A stretch of 64,000 nucleotides of DNA, from NCBI RefSeq assembly GCF_024220175.1, contig NZ_CP098502.1, positions 1-64,000 of the forward strand, read 5' to 3'. Source of the DNA: Paraconexibacter antarcticus. Lineage in GTDB: Bacteria; Actinomycetota; Thermoleophilia; Solirubrobacterales; Solirubrobacteraceae. How positions within the stretch are numbered: the stretch's first letter is position 1; each line of letters starts with the position of its first letter. This document shows, one piece after another, positions 1 through 13,478 of this stretch. Below the pieces are notes generated by a model. That model saw nothing but the letters and a program-made list of their open reading frames with translations. It was not told the DNA's origin and ran no database searches. The position numbers and the translations under genes were made by a program.

Positions 1-49
1 CAGGGGCCCCCGGAGCGCGCCGCAGGCCCCCGCCGAGGGGTCGTCCCTT

Positions 50-58
50 TGGTATGTT
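50..58 (+). promoter_or_regulatory. candidate extended -10 promoter of dnaA
   Basis: TGGTATGTT fits an extended -10 (TG-N-TATGTT) about 80 bases before the dnaA start. No convincing -35 is visible. The 139 bases before dnaA otherwise hold no gene; rpmH, usual on the other side of dnaA, is not within the window. Confidence 0.3.
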
Positions 59-139
59 CGCCGCCCGGCGCCCCGGAGGAGGTGCCGCCCCTCGCCGTCC
101 TGTTCTCGCCGCTTCTTCAAGGAGTCGTTCCCCGCTGCC

Positions 140-1570
140 ATGACCCCGGATCTCTCGCATTTCTGGCCGGAGATCCAGGCGGACCTGCAGCACGCGGTGG
201 GCGTCTCGACGTACGAGATCTGGCTCGCGCCGCTGCAGCCCGTCGCCCTCGCCGACGACGTGCTCACGCTCCGCGCCCCGGCCGAGCTCTGCGCGTGGAT
301 CACCGACCGCTTCAGCGGCGTGCTCGCCCGGGTGGCCGCCGACGTCATCGGCGCGGGGATCACCGTCAGCGTCCAGGCCGACGTCGAGCCGGTCGCCGCG
401 GCCCGGGACGCCCGCCGGCCACCGCGCAGCAGCCGGGGCGCCGCCGTCACCGACGACGAGCGCGAGGAGCCGGCCGATCGCGACGTCGCCCTGAACCCGA
501 AGTTCAGCTTCGACCAGTTCGTCATCGGCGACACGAACCGCTTCGCCCACGCCTCCGCCCTCGCCGTCGCCGAGCTCCCAGGGCACGCCTACAACCCGCT
601 CTTCATCTACGGCCCGCCCGGCGTCGGCAAGACCCACCTCCTCCACGCCATCGGCGGCTACGTCCAGCGCTACGGCGGCGGGCTGACCGTCCGCTACACG
701 ACGGTCGAGCGCTTCACGAACGAGTTCGTCTCCTCGGTCAAGCGCGGCGGCCGCGCCATGGACCGCTTCAAGGCGCGCCACCGCCACACCGACGTCCTGC
801 TCATCGACGACATCCAGTTCCTCCAGTCCAAGGCGAAGACGGAGGAGGAGTTCTTCCACACCTTCAACGCGCTCCTGGAGGCCGGCAGCCAGCTCGTCAT
901 GACGTCCGACCGCCTCCCCGGCGACCTCGACGCGCTCGAGGACCGGCTCCGCGCCCGCTTCGCCTCGGGCCTCGTCGCCGACATCGGCGCCCCCGACGTC
1001 GCCACCCGCCTCACCGTCCTGCGCAAGCGCGTCCAGCACGACTCGATCGAGCTCGACGACCCCGGGGTCCTGCCCCTCATCGCCGACCGCGTCACCGAGT
1101 CGATCCGTGCGCTCGAGGGGGCGCTCATCCGCGTCGTCGCCTTCGCGTCGCTCACCGGCCGGACGCTCGACACCGACCTGGCCGACGAGGTCCTGCGCGG
1201 GCTCTACCGCCGCGGCCCCGCCCCGAGCGGTCCCGGCACCCCGCTGCGCCCGGCGCCTCCGGCCGTGACCATTGGGCGCGTCCAGGCCCTCGTGTGCGAC
1301 GCCTTCTCCCTCACGCGCGACGAGCTCCTCTCCAAGGACCGCAGCGCCCGTGTCTCGTGGCCGCGACAGGTCGCGATGTACCTCGCCCGCGAGCACACGA
1401 GCGAGACGCTGCCGGCCATCGGCCGCGAGTTCGGCGGCCGCAACCACACGACCGTCATGCACGCGGTGAAGGCGACGACGAAGCGCATCGCCGACGACGC
1501 CGAGGCCTACGACCTTGTGCACAACCTCACCGCTCAGCTCCACGCCCCCGATCCCGACCGGCGTGACTGA
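140..1570 (+). CDS. dnaA: chromosomal replication initiator DnaA
   Basis: Initiator ATPase that binds DnaA boxes at oriC and opens the duplex. The 476-residue protein has the standard architecture: an N-terminal domain I (residues 1-80), a short charged linker, an AAA+ ATPase with Walker A GPPGVGKTH (158-166) and Walker B LLIDDIQ (220-226), and a C-terminal DNA-binding domain ending in the signature NHTTVMHA (435-442). Length is ordinary for actinobacteria once the short linker is allowed for (Streptomyces DnaA has a much longer one). The ATG at 140 is chosen because it begins directly at the domain I helix; a longer frame on the other register is only a GC shadow. First gene of the dnaA-dnaN-recF-gyrB-gyrA block. 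Confidence 0.97.
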   Translation: MTPDLSHFWPEIQADLQHAVGVSTYEIWLAPLQPVALADDVLTLRAPAELCAWITDRFSGVLARVAADVIGAGITVSVQADVEPVAAARDARRPPRSSRGAAVTDDEREEPADRDVALNPKFSFDQFVIGDTNRFAHASALAVAELPGHAYNPLFIYGPPGVGKTHLLHAIGGYVQRYGGGLTVRYTTVERFTNEFVSSVKRGGRAMDRFKARHRHTDVLLIDDIQFLQSKAKTEEEFFHTFNALLEAGSQLVMTSDRLPGDLDALEDRLRARFASGLVADIGAPDVATRLTVLRKRVQHDSIELDDPGVLPLIADRVTESIRALEGALIRVVAFASLTGRTLDTDLADEVLRGLYRRGPAPSGPGTPLRPAPPAVTIGRVQALVCDAFSLTRDELLSKDRSARVSWPRQVAMYLAREHTSETLPAIGREFGGRNHTTVMHAVKATTKRIADDAEAYDLVHNLTAQLHAPDPDRRD

Positions 1571-1694
1571 CAGACTCACGCACGTCCCCCACGCTGGACT
1601 TGTGCGCCCTTTTCCCGCACCACGCGGCCTTTCGGCGAGCTGTACACATCTCCACACCACCTATGACGTCAATTCCTGATCAGAGGTTCTCTTC
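1571..1694 (+). other. dnaA-dnaN spacer, possible part of oriC
   Basis: This 124-base spacer is less GC-rich than its surroundings. It contains two weak matches to DnaA boxes in tandem near 1640-1660 (CTGTACACA and ATCTCCACA, each 7 of 9 to TTGTCCACA or TTATCCACA) and the dnaN ribosome site AGAGG. Origins of actinobacteria usually carry many strong boxes here; that is not the case, so the main origin may lie upstream of the window. Confidence 0.25.
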
Positions 1695-2804
1695 GTGAAG
1701 CTCTCCACCACGAGCCAGCAGCTGCTCGCCCAGCTTCAGACCGTCTCACGCGTCGCCTCGACCCGCAGCGCGGTGCAGGCGCTCTCGGGCGTCCAGGTGG
1801 ACGCGTCCGGCACGACCGTCGAACTCCGCGCTACCGACATGGAGCTCGCGCTCCGCGTCCCGCTCGAGGCGACCGTCGAGCGCGAGGGCATCGTCGTCCT
1901 TCCCGCCCGGCTGCTCCTCGACGTCGCCCGGCAGCTCCCCTCCGGTCCGGTGACGCTCGAGCTCCGCACCGCCGAGCAGGACGTCGAGATCGTCGCCGGC
2001 CCCGCGAAGTTCCAGCTGCGGACGCTCCGCGCCGAGGACTTCCCGCCGCTGCCGACACCCGGCGGCGACGCCGTCGTCCAGGTCCCGGCGCTGCCGCTCG
2101 ACGCGACGATCGACCGGGTCGAGCGCTCGGCGTCCAAGGACGAGACGCGCCCGATCCTCACCGGCGTGCTGGTGTCGGCCTCAGGCACGCAGTTGCGGAT
2201 GGTCGCGACCGACTCCTACCGGCTCAGCGTCAAGGAGACCGCGCTCGAGGTGCCGCTCAGCGGCGAGCTCGAGGCGAACGTCCCCGTCCGGGCGCTGCAG
2301 GAGCTCCGCCGGCTCATCTCCGGCTCCGACGATCCCGACGTCCGCATCACGGTCCGGGAGAACCAGATCATCTTCGAGCACGGCGCCGCGACCCTCTCCT
2401 CGCGGCTCATCGACGGCCAGTTCCCGAACTACCGCCAGCTCCTGCCGGACACGTACGAGCACGAGCTGCACGTGCCGGGCGACGAGCTCGCCGGCGTCGT
2501 CAAGCGCATCAGCCTCATGGCGCAGAAGAACGCGCCGCTGCGCCTGTCCTTCGCCGAGGGCCAGGTGACGGTCTCGGCGCGGACGCCGGACGTCGGCGAG
2601 GCGAGCGAGCCGCTGCCGATCCCCTTCGTCGGCGAGCCCTTCGAGATCGGGTTCAACCCCGAGTACCTCAAGGACGGTCTCGACAGCGTCGGCTCCGACG
2701 ACGTCGTCCTGAAGCTCATCAGCCCGCTGCGCCCCGGCCTCATCGAGTCCGGCGACGGCAGCGGCTTCCTGTACCTCATCATGCCGATCCGCCTGAACGT
2801 CTGA
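1695..2804 (+). CDS. dnaN: DNA polymerase III sliding clamp (beta subunit)
   Basis: Ring-shaped processivity factor that tethers DNA polymerase III to DNA. The 369-residue product has the usual three clamp domains in tandem and ends in the conserved C-terminal YLIMPIRL, which lines the protein-binding pocket; family proteins are 365-380 residues. It starts with GTG at 1695 (KLSTTSQQLL follows), 124 bases after dnaA, and is followed after 43 bases by recF. No unusual feature. Confidence 0.97.
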   Translation: MKLSTTSQQLLAQLQTVSRVASTRSAVQALSGVQVDASGTTVELRATDMELALRVPLEATVEREGIVVLPARLLLDVARQLPSGPVTLELRTAEQDVEIVAGPAKFQLRTLRAEDFPPLPTPGGDAVVQVPALPLDATIDRVERSASKDETRPILTGVLVSASGTQLRMVATDSYRLSVKETALEVPLSGELEANVPVRALQELRRLISGSDDPDVRITVRENQIIFEHGAATLSSRLIDGQFPNYRQLLPDTYEHELHVPGDELAGVVKRISLMAQKNAPLRLSFAEGQVTVSARTPDVGEASEPLPIPFVGEPFEIGFNPEYLKDGLDSVGSDDVVLKLISPLRPGLIESGDGSGFLYLIMPIRLNV

Positions 2805-2847
2805 GCGATCCCGGCCCTCACCCCCGGCCGGGCCTAGGCTCCGTGTC

Positions 2848-3969
2848 GTGATCGTCAGCCGCCTGAGCCTGCGGGACTTCCGCACCTACGATCGGGTGCA
2901 GGTCCCGCTCGGCCCCGGCCTGACCGTCGTCCACGGCCGCAACGGCGCCGGCAAGACGAACCTCCTCGAGGGGCTCTACTTCGGGTGCACCGCCAGGTCC
3001 TGCCGGACGTCGAACGAGCGTGAGGTCCTGCGGTTCGACCAGGCCGCCGCGCGGATCGAGGTCGAGGGCCACGACCGCGACGGCGACCACACGATCGCCG
3101 TCGGCTTCCAGCCCGGCGAGGACAAGCGCATCAAGGTCGACGGCGTGCCGGTGGCGCGCCTGCTCGACGCCGCGGTGCGACCGCTCGTGAGCGTCTTCCT
3201 CCCGGAGCGCCTGGAGCTCGTCAAGGGCCCGCCGGCGCTGCGGCGCTCGCACCTGGATGCCGTCATCACCGCGCTGTGGCCGGGGCGCACCGCGAACCGC
3301 ACCGCGTACCGGCAGGCGCTCGCCCAGCGCAACGCCCTGCTCGCCCGGTACAAGCACGGTCGCGGCGGCCGCGAGGCGCTCGCGGCGTGGGATCTCGAGC
3401 TGGCCCGGCACGGCATCGCGCTGCGGGACGACCGCGCGCAGGCCGTCGCCCTGCTCCAGGACCCGTTCGCCGAGATCGCCGCCGAGCTCGGCCTCACCGG
3501 CGCGGGCGAGCTGCGCTACCGGCCGCGGACGAAGGCGACCACGGCGGCCGAGCTCGCCGCGGAGCTCGCCGAGCGCGTCGACTCCGACCTCGAGCGGGGC
3601 TTCACCGGTCACGGTCCCCATCGCGACGACCTCGCGCTGCTGCGGGACGGGCGGGAGCTCCGGGTCTACGGCTCCCAGGGCGAGCAGCGCCTGGCCCTGC
3701 TGGCGCTGCTGCTCGCCGAGCGCGACGTCCTCGCCGCCGAGCGCGGGGCGCCGCCGCTCCTGCTCCTCGACGACGTCATGAGCGAGCTCGACGCCGACCG
3801 GCGCGCGCTCCTCGTCGCGCGGATCACGGCGGCCGGCCAGTCGCTCGTCACGACGACCGACCTCGCGCACGTCCCCGGCGCGGAGGACGCCTCGGTCGTC
3901 CGGCTGCACGTGACGCCGGGCGCCGTCCACGTCGACGCCCCCGGCCTGCGGGCGGTGGACGCCGCGTGA
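2848..3969 (+). CDS. recF: DNA replication/repair ATPase RecF
   Basis: SMC-like ABC ATPase that binds gapped DNA and helps load RecA at stalled forks. The 373-residue protein shows Walker A GRNGAGKT (30-37), the ABC signature GSQGEQ (275-280) and Walker B LLLLDD (ending at D308-D309), in the expected order and spacing. Starts with GTG at 2848; the N-terminus IVSRLSLRDFR is typical. The stop codon overlaps the GTG start of the downstream DUF721 gene. Confidence 0.95.
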   Translation: MIVSRLSLRDFRTYDRVQVPLGPGLTVVHGRNGAGKTNLLEGLYFGCTARSCRTSNEREVLRFDQAAARIEVEGHDRDGDHTIAVGFQPGEDKRIKVDGVPVARLLDAAVRPLVSVFLPERLELVKGPPALRRSHLDAVITALWPGRTANRTAYRQALAQRNALLARYKHGRGGREALAAWDLELARHGIALRDDRAQAVALLQDPFAEIAAELGLTGAGELRYRPRTKATTAAELAAELAERVDSDLERGFTGHGPHRDDLALLRDGRELRVYGSQGEQRLALLALLLAERDVLAAERGAPPLLLLDDVMSELDADRRALLVARITAAGQSLVTTTDLAHVPGAEDASVVRLHVTPGAVHVDAPGLRAVDAA

Positions 3970-4307
3970 GGCACCGCCCGGGTCCCCGCGGGATGTCCTC
4001 GGCGCTCGACGCCGCGCTGGCGCGCGTCGAGCCGCGGACGCCGCTCGCGCAGCTGCAGCGGGTCTGGCCGGGCGTCGTCGGCGAGGCCTTCGCCCCGCAC
4101 GCGACGCCGACGGCGATGAGCTCCGGGGGGGTCGTGACGGTGGCCTGCGACGCCGCCGTGTGGGCCCAGGAGATCGCGCTCCTGGCCGGCGAGCTCGTCC
4201 CCCGGCTGAACGCCGCGCTGGGGGCCGAGACCGTGCGCGAGCTGCGCTGCCGGGCCACCGAGACCGCCGGCTGGGCCCGGCAAGGGCGACGCGGCCGGCG
4301 GACGTGA
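3966..4307 (+). CDS. DUF721 family protein (DciA-like)
   Basis: Small basic protein of the DUF721 family found between recF and gyrB in most actinobacteria; relatives (DciA) are replicative-helicase operators or loaders, which fits the location, but function here is inferred. The core shows the conserved VWPGVVGE and the W-A-Q-E-I/L pattern (VWAQEIALL) before VPRLNAALG. GTG at 3966 gives 113 residues and a GTGA overlap with the recF stop, suggesting translational coupling; an ATG at 3993 is the alternative start. The C-terminus is arginine-rich. Confidence 0.8.
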   Translation: MRHRPGPRGMSSALDAALARVEPRTPLAQLQRVWPGVVGEAFAPHATPTAMSSGGVVTVACDAAVWAQEIALLAGELVPRLNAALGAETVRELRCRATETAGWARQGRRGRRT

Positions 4308-4316
4308 CACAAATAA

Positions 4317-6890
<2,574 letters not shown>

Positions 6891-6968
6891 TGGATCGGCC
6901 GCTGTTCCCCCGAGGCGGCCGGCCGACCGCCGGCGCTGACCAAGCAACGAAGAAGCAGGTGACGAACC

Positions 6969-9572
<2,604 letters not shown>

Positions 9573-9601
9573 GCCGTCGAGTTCCGTCCGGACCGTTGGT
9601 A

Positions 9602-9728
9602 TCTTCTTTCGCACCAGAGAAAGGAGGTGGTCCAAATCTGTAGTCACAGTTTTTGCGGGACCCTGGAGGTGACCGGCCGCTAAGCCGGAATGGCTGGAAC
9701 CGCTTTGCGGAATCCAACCGGGCCACCC
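9602..9728 (+). ncRNA. candidate structured RNA with a 16S-tail-complementary box
   Basis: AGAAAGGAGGTGGTCC (9618-9633) can pair along all 16 bases with the 3' end of actinobacterial 16S rRNA, with one G-U pair. Two alternative folds could hide it. TCTTCTTTC (9602-9610) pairs with GAAAGGAGG (9619-9627), with two G-U pairs, and GGTGGTCC (9626-9633) pairs with GGGCCACC (9720-9727), with one wobble. A further hairpin CCGGC/GCCGG (9673-9688) spans the stop of the tiny ORF. Base composition is unlike the flanking genes. Pairing is seen on paper only; conservation was not testable. Confidence 0.4.
9636..9683 (+). CDS. 15-codon ORF with AUC start behind a near-perfect Shine-Dalgarno
   Basis: After the 16-base Shine-Dalgarno box, the first sensible reading frame starts with ATC at 9636, nine bases after the GGAGG core, and reads 15 codons (ICSHSFCGTLEVTGR) to TAA at 9681. 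It contains two cysteines and a serine/histidine-rich start. A second Shine-Dalgarno match GGAGGTGA (9665-9672) lies inside it. AUC starts are rare and I recognise no named peptide, so this could be a leader peptide, a ribosome-binding decoy or chance. Confidence 0.35.
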   Translation: MCSHSFCGTLEVTGR

Positions 9729-9800
9729 TTCGATCGACGGCCGGACTTGGTCCCACCGGCGAGTACGAGTCGGTCGATGCTTTCCAGTCAGTGCTGTAGG

Positions 9801-9833
9801 CGAGGGGCCCCGTGTCGACGGGGCCCCTCGTCG
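9801..9833 (+). terminator. strong terminator hairpin downstream of gyrA
   Basis: CGAGGGGCCCCGT (9801-9813) and its exact reverse complement (9818-9830) form a perfect 13-bp stem with the 4-base loop GTCG, followed by TCGTTT. It should end gyrA transcription and also the tiny ORF/structured region just upstream. Almost symmetrical, so it may work in both directions. Confidence 0.8.
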
Positions 9834-9885
9834 TTTGGTGGCGGTGCTTCGTGTTCGGGACGCGTCGACGCGGGGTCGTGGTGGG

Positions 9886-9977
9886 CGGGGGGACGGTGAC
9901 GCCACCCCCTCCGCTCCGCACGCCTCGTCCCTCGCCTTGTGCGGGAGCCGCTCCGGGGGTGCATCACCGTCCCCCCG
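9886..9977. repeat. long imperfect inverted repeat
   Basis: The arms CGGGGGGACGGTGA (9886-9899) and TCACCGTCCCCCCG (9964-9977) are exact reverse complements of 14 bases. Between them a further nested pairing (CACCCCC with GGGGGTG, CGCAC with GTGCG) can extend the hairpin. It lies between the gyrA terminator and the end of the minus-strand HNH gene. A palindrome CGCGTCGACGCG precedes it. Function unknown: a terminator for the HNH transcript or a remnant of a small mobile repeat are both possible. The rest of 9834-10098 holds no convincing gene. Confidence 0.6.
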
Positions 9978-10098
9978 CTGAGCGCGGTGCGCCGGGGCTT
10001 GACGCCGGGGCGCCGGCAGTGGGTGATGGGCTCGTCGCCCGGGGTGGATGGGAGCTTGGTGGCGGCGCCCGCTCCGTCGCCTCCGCTGAACGGCTCGC

Positions 10099-10698
10099 CT
10101 ACGCCGCGTCGGGGACGGGCGCGGCGGTGAGGTCCGGCAGCCATTGCTGCCATGCGGTCGGGATGCGGGGACTCGCGACCTGGATGAAGACGTTCGGGCT
10201 CGGCGGGCCGGGGATGCGGGCGGGGTGCATGTTCGCCTGGGCCGGCAGCCGGTCCCCCTTGCGGCGGTTGCACGGGGCGCAGCAGGCGACGATGTTCGTC
10301 CAGTCCGACGAGCCGCCCTTGGACCGCGGGATGACGTGGTCGACGGTCAGGCCCGAGCCGGTGCCGCAGTACTGGCAGGTCCAGTCGTCCCGCGCGAAGA
10401 CGGCGCGACGGGTGATCTTGCGGCGGTGGCGGTCGCGCGGGAGCTTCACGAACGACAGCAGGCGGATGACGAGCGGGCGGATGATCGAGGTGTGCTCGGC
10501 GTGGAGCTCGCCCTTGCCGCCCTCGATGACCTCGGCCTTCTCCTTCAGCAGGAGGACGGCGGCGCGGCGGACCGTGCAGACGTTGATCGGTTCGTACGTC
10601 GCGTTGAGCACCAGGACACGGCCACCGTCACGTCCGCGTCGCCGGTGCTCATCGGGCGACGCGAACCTCACTGGGTCAGGTGGTGTGTGCGCCCCCAT
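10099..10698 (-). CDS. HNH endonuclease family protein
   Basis: Small nuclease-like protein of a type common in actinobacteria. After an N-terminal RVLVLNATYEPINVC segment it carries a zinc-type HNH fold: CQYCG, the DHVIPRSKGG motif with the first catalytic His, and CAPCNRRKGDR with the closing Cys and metal-binding residues. The biological target is not known for this family. ATG at 10698 overlaps the end of pheA by 23 bases; a GTG at 10671 just past the pheA stop would remove 9 residues and is equally possible. Last gene of a minus-strand run beginning at 13312. Confidence 0.8.
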   Translation of the reverse strand: MGAHTPPDPVRFASPDEHRRRGRDGGRVLVLNATYEPINVCTVRRAAVLLLKEKAEVIEGGKGELHAEHTSIIRPLVIRLLSFVKLPRDRHRRKITRRAVFARDDWTCQYCGTGSGLTVDHVIPRSKGGSSDWTNIVACCAPCNRRKGDRLPAQANMHPARIPGPPSPNVFIQVASPRIPTAWQQWLPDLTAAPVPDAA

Positions 10699-11569
10699 GG
10701 CCAGCGCGAATGGTAGCGGCCGCGACGGCATAACTGCCGAGGATGCGGAGGGTTTCACAGTGCGTCGACAACCCGGCGAGCGCGGCGACGACGTCCGGGT
10801 CGTCCGCGCGCCCGTCCAGATCGAGGTGGAAGAGGTAGTGGCCGAGCGCGGAGCGGAGCGGCCGCGACTGGATCTTCGTGAGGTTCACGCCGCGGAACGC
10901 GAACTCCGAGAGGCAGCGCACGAGCCAGCCCGCGCGGCCGTCACCGTCGCCGTGGAAGACGAGCGAGGTGCGGGCCGGGGCACCGACCGGGGCGGGCGGA
11001 CCCGCCTCGCCGTCCCCCGCGCGCGCGAGCCAGACGAAGCGGGTGACGTTGCTCGGGTCGTCCTCGAGGCCCTCGGCGAGCACGTGCGCGCCGTAGACGC
11101 GGGCGGCGGCCGCGGTCCCGATCGCTGCACGGGCGCCCCCCTCGGCCATGACGTCGCGGACGGCCTGCGCCGTCGAGGTGGCGACGACCGGCGTCGCCTG
11201 CGGGGCGAGCGTGCGGAGCGTCCGCGCGCACTGCGCGAGCGGCTGCGGATGGGAGACGATCACCTCGAGGCCGTCGAGCGGCTGCGCGTCGCGCGCGAGG
11301 AGCAGGTGGTGGACCGCGAGGACGAGCTCGCCGGTGAGCACGACGTCCGGAGCGTCGAAGGTCAGGGCGTCGAGCGTCGCGGTGACCGCACCCTCGAGGG
11401 CGTTCTCGATCGGGACGATGCCGCGCCGGACCTCGCCGGACTGCACGGCGACGACGACGTCGTGGATCGAGGCAAGCGGGACCGCGTCGACCTCGCCCTC
11501 CGGCAGGCCGGCGGCGAGCAGCGCCTCGTGGGAGAAGGTGCCCTCCGGGCCGAGGTACCCGGTCCTCAC
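10676..11569 (-). CDS. pheA: prephenate dehydratase
   Basis: Converts prephenate to phenylpyruvate in phenylalanine biosynthesis, in the cytoplasm. The 297-residue protein has the periplasmic-binding-like catalytic fold (TGYLGPEGTFSHEA at the start, PIENALEG, and the catalytic NVTRF) and a C-terminal ACT domain (GVNLTKIQSRPL, GHYLFHLDLDG) that normally gives feedback control by phenylalanine. There is no chorismate mutase domain, as usual in actinobacteria. GTG start at 11569 overlaps the stop of the DUF4446 gene by 4 bases (GTGA), indicating coupled translation. Confidence 0.95.
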   Translation of the reverse strand: MRTGYLGPEGTFSHEALLAAGLPEGEVDAVPLASIHDVVVAVQSGEVRRGIVPIENALEGAVTATLDALTFDAPDVVLTGELVLAVHHLLLARDAQPLDGLEVIVSHPQPLAQCARTLRTLAPQATPVVATSTAQAVRDVMAEGGARAAIGTAAAARVYGAHVLAEGLEDDPSNVTRFVWLARAGDGEAGPPAPVGAPARTSLVFHGDGDGRAGWLVRCLSEFAFRGVNLTKIQSRPLRSALGHYLFHLDLDGRADDPDVVAALAGLSTHCETLRILGSYAVAAATIRAGHGGAHTT

Positions 11570-12108
11570 GCGGCGCCCGGCCCGTCGACGAGCGGTGTCG
11601 GACTGTCGTTGCCGGAGGCGAGCGCGAGCCGGATGGCCTCGTTCTCCTCGGGCGAGAGCTCGAGTTCCCCCGTCCCGTCGATGACCCGCTTGACGTACAT
11701 GCGGGCGGTGTCGCGGTGGTGGATCGTCGAGATGACGATGCCGTTGCGCCCCTCGTCGAGCATCGCGAGCGTCGTCGACTGCCGGCCCGACATCTCGTTG
11801 TAGGCGTCGTAGCGGACGAGGCTCGTGTGCGAGATGGCGCCGTCGAGGCGGACCTCCACGCGGTCGAGCCGTCCGGTGAGGTGCGCGGCCATGTCCTCCA
11901 CGTAGCCGTGGAGCGCCCGGAAGTCGCGCGAGAGCGCCGCGGCGTGGGCGACGACGTCGGCCTCCCCCTGCTCCCCGAGGACGAGCGTCTGGTCCGTGCG
12001 CAGCCGGCGCACCCGCAGGAGCGTCACCACCCCCACGACGAGGGCGGCGAAGGCCAGTGCCGCGGCGGCGAGCGCCACCACGCCGGTGGTCGAGGTCAGG
12101 TCATCCAC
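11566..12108 (-). CDS. DUF4446 family membrane-anchored protein
   Basis: A 180-residue protein with one N-terminal membrane span (about residues 8-30), a coiled-coil-like stretch, and a C-terminal globular part with RYDAYNEMSGRQS, ALLD-type AMLDEGRNGIV and SPEENEAIRLA, the pattern of the DUF4446 family. Its function is unknown. It is translationally coupled to pheA (GTGA overlap), an association that says little about its role. Confidence 0.75.
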   Translation of the reverse strand: MDDLTSTTGVVALAAAALAFAALVVGVVTLLRVRRLRTDQTLVLGEQGEADVVAHAAALSRDFRALHGYVEDMAAHLTGRLDRVEVRLDGAISHTSLVRYDAYNEMSGRQSTTLAMLDEGRNGIVISTIHHRDTARMYVKRVIDGTGELELSPEENEAIRLALASGNDSPTPLVDGPGAA

Positions 12109-12130
12109 GCCCGCGAAAGGATAGGCGTGG

Positions 12131-13312
12131 TCAGCTCCCGAAGAGCGCGGTGAACTTCATGATGTTGTTGTCGAGGTTCTTCTCCCCGGGCACACCGAGC
12201 ACCTGGACCGTGATGATCGCCGAGTCGCCGACGGGCGCGGCGCCCGGCAGCGTCACCGCGGCGGTGACCTCGCTCTTCGCCTTCGTCTGCTGGATCGTCT
12301 TCGTGCCGACGATCGGCTTCTTCGCCCCCGCCTTCACGGTGACCTTCACGACCACGTCGGACTCGTCGTTGTCGCCCTGGTTCGCGACCTTGACGTTGAA
12401 GGTGACGGTGCCGGTCGCCGCGATGCGGTTGACGGCCGGCGACGGGTTGAGCACCTGGGTGCCGACCGCGACCGAGAGGATGCCGTGGCCGTGGAGGCCG
12501 GGCGCGGGCGCGGCGTTCGCGCCGGTGCCGCCCGCCGCGCGCTGCGCGTTCAGCACCCCGGCGATCGTGTTCACCGAGAGCCAGCTGATCGTCGGGAGGA
12601 ACTGGCCGGCCGGCAGGGCCTGCCCGCTCACGCCCTTGGCCTTCAGCGCGTCGGTGATGTACGGGCGCACGCGCTGGCTGTAGACGACGTCGGACGCGTC
12701 GAACGCCCGCATCTGGCCGGCGATGCGCTTGAGCGCCTGCTCGACCGCGGTCGCCTGGCTGCGCGCCTTGGCCTGCGCGTTCGGGATCTCGTCGGCGATC
12801 TTCGTCAGCGCGGTCGCGCGGAGGTTGAGCACGAGCATGAGCGCGCCCTGGGCGCGCTGCATCTGGTCGGGCACCGAGAGGCCGCCGGCCTGCTTCGCGC
12901 CCTGCTGGGCCGCGAGGGCGAGCTGGCGGACCTGGGCCTGCAGGTCGGTCGGGTTGTCGGCCCCGGTGTTCAGGAGCGAGAAGAACGGCTCCGCGACGTC
13001 CGTCTGGCTCGTGTTCATCACGCTCGCGACGTTGCGCGTGTAGTCCTTCAGCGCGCGCTCGGTGCGGCCGTTCAGGCAGCCGTTGACGCCGACGACGAGC
13101 AGGATGAGGATGAGCAGGCCGCCGCCGCCGGCGACGAGGCGCCGGACGAGGAGGGTCTGATCGTCCACGCTGCGGGTGGGCGGGCGCCGGGCGCCACCCC
13201 CACCGCCGCGCGAGCCGCCCGGCCGCGGACCACCCGCCGCGGCTCGTGGGCGCGGTGCGGGACGGCCTGCCCGAGGGGTGGCGCGAGTGGGTTCGTCGTC
13301 GAAGAACGACAT
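12131..13312 (-). CDS. conserved membrane protein with extracellular CARDB-like domain
   Basis: 393 residues if started at ATG 13312 (SFFDDEPTRATP follows); an upstream extension is only low-complexity. It has a Gly/Pro/Arg-rich cytoplasmic N-terminus, one membrane span near residues 65-85 (LLILILLVVGVNG), a helical extracellular region of about 200 residues, and a C-terminal Ig-like part resembling CARDB cell-adhesion modules (VTFNVKVANQGDNDES). No enzyme motif is visible. Divergent from the kinase gene at 13479, with 166 bases between in which I see no clear promoter. Confidence 0.65.
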   Translation of the reverse strand: MSFFDDEPTRATPRAGRPAPRPRAAAGGPRPGGSRGGGGGARRPPTRSVDDQTLLVRRLVAGGGGLLILILLVVGVNGCLNGRTERALKDYTRNVASVMNTSQTDVAEPFFSLLNTGADNPTDLQAQVRQLALAAQQGAKQAGGLSVPDQMQRAQGALMLVLNLRATALTKIADEIPNAQAKARSQATAVEQALKRIAGQMRAFDASDVVYSQRVRPYITDALKAKGVSGQALPAGQFLPTISWLSVNTIAGVLNAQRAAGGTGANAAPAPGLHGHGILSVAVGTQVLNPSPAVNRIAATGTVTFNVKVANQGDNDESDVVVKVTVKAGAKKPIVGTKTIQQTKAKSEVTAAVTLPGAAPVGDSAIITVQVLGVPGEKNLDNNIMKFTALFGS

Positions 13313-13478
13313 CAGTTCAGGGAGGTGGGTGCGGTCGACGGAGCTGACCGAGGGCCGCGCGGCGCCAGTATGACCGGAATCGGAAGACTGGCCCCACAGT
13401 GCAAGTTTGCCGTCAGCAGGCGTTTTCCTTCCCACCTGCGGCAGGCGCGAACCCCGGCCCCCCGAAAAGGGAAGTCGC

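Noticed and set aside
1571..1694. Certain oriC assignment
   Set aside because: Only two weak DnaA-box matches; a real origin should have many strong boxes.
9690..9899. A 69-codon plus-strand ORF after the tiny ORF
   Set aside because: It runs through the perfect 13-bp terminator hairpin and has codon third positions unlike real genes of this region.
9573..10098. tRNA genes after gyrA, as in many actinobacteria
   Set aside because: No cloverleaf, T-loop or CCA-type acceptor could be found in the spacer.
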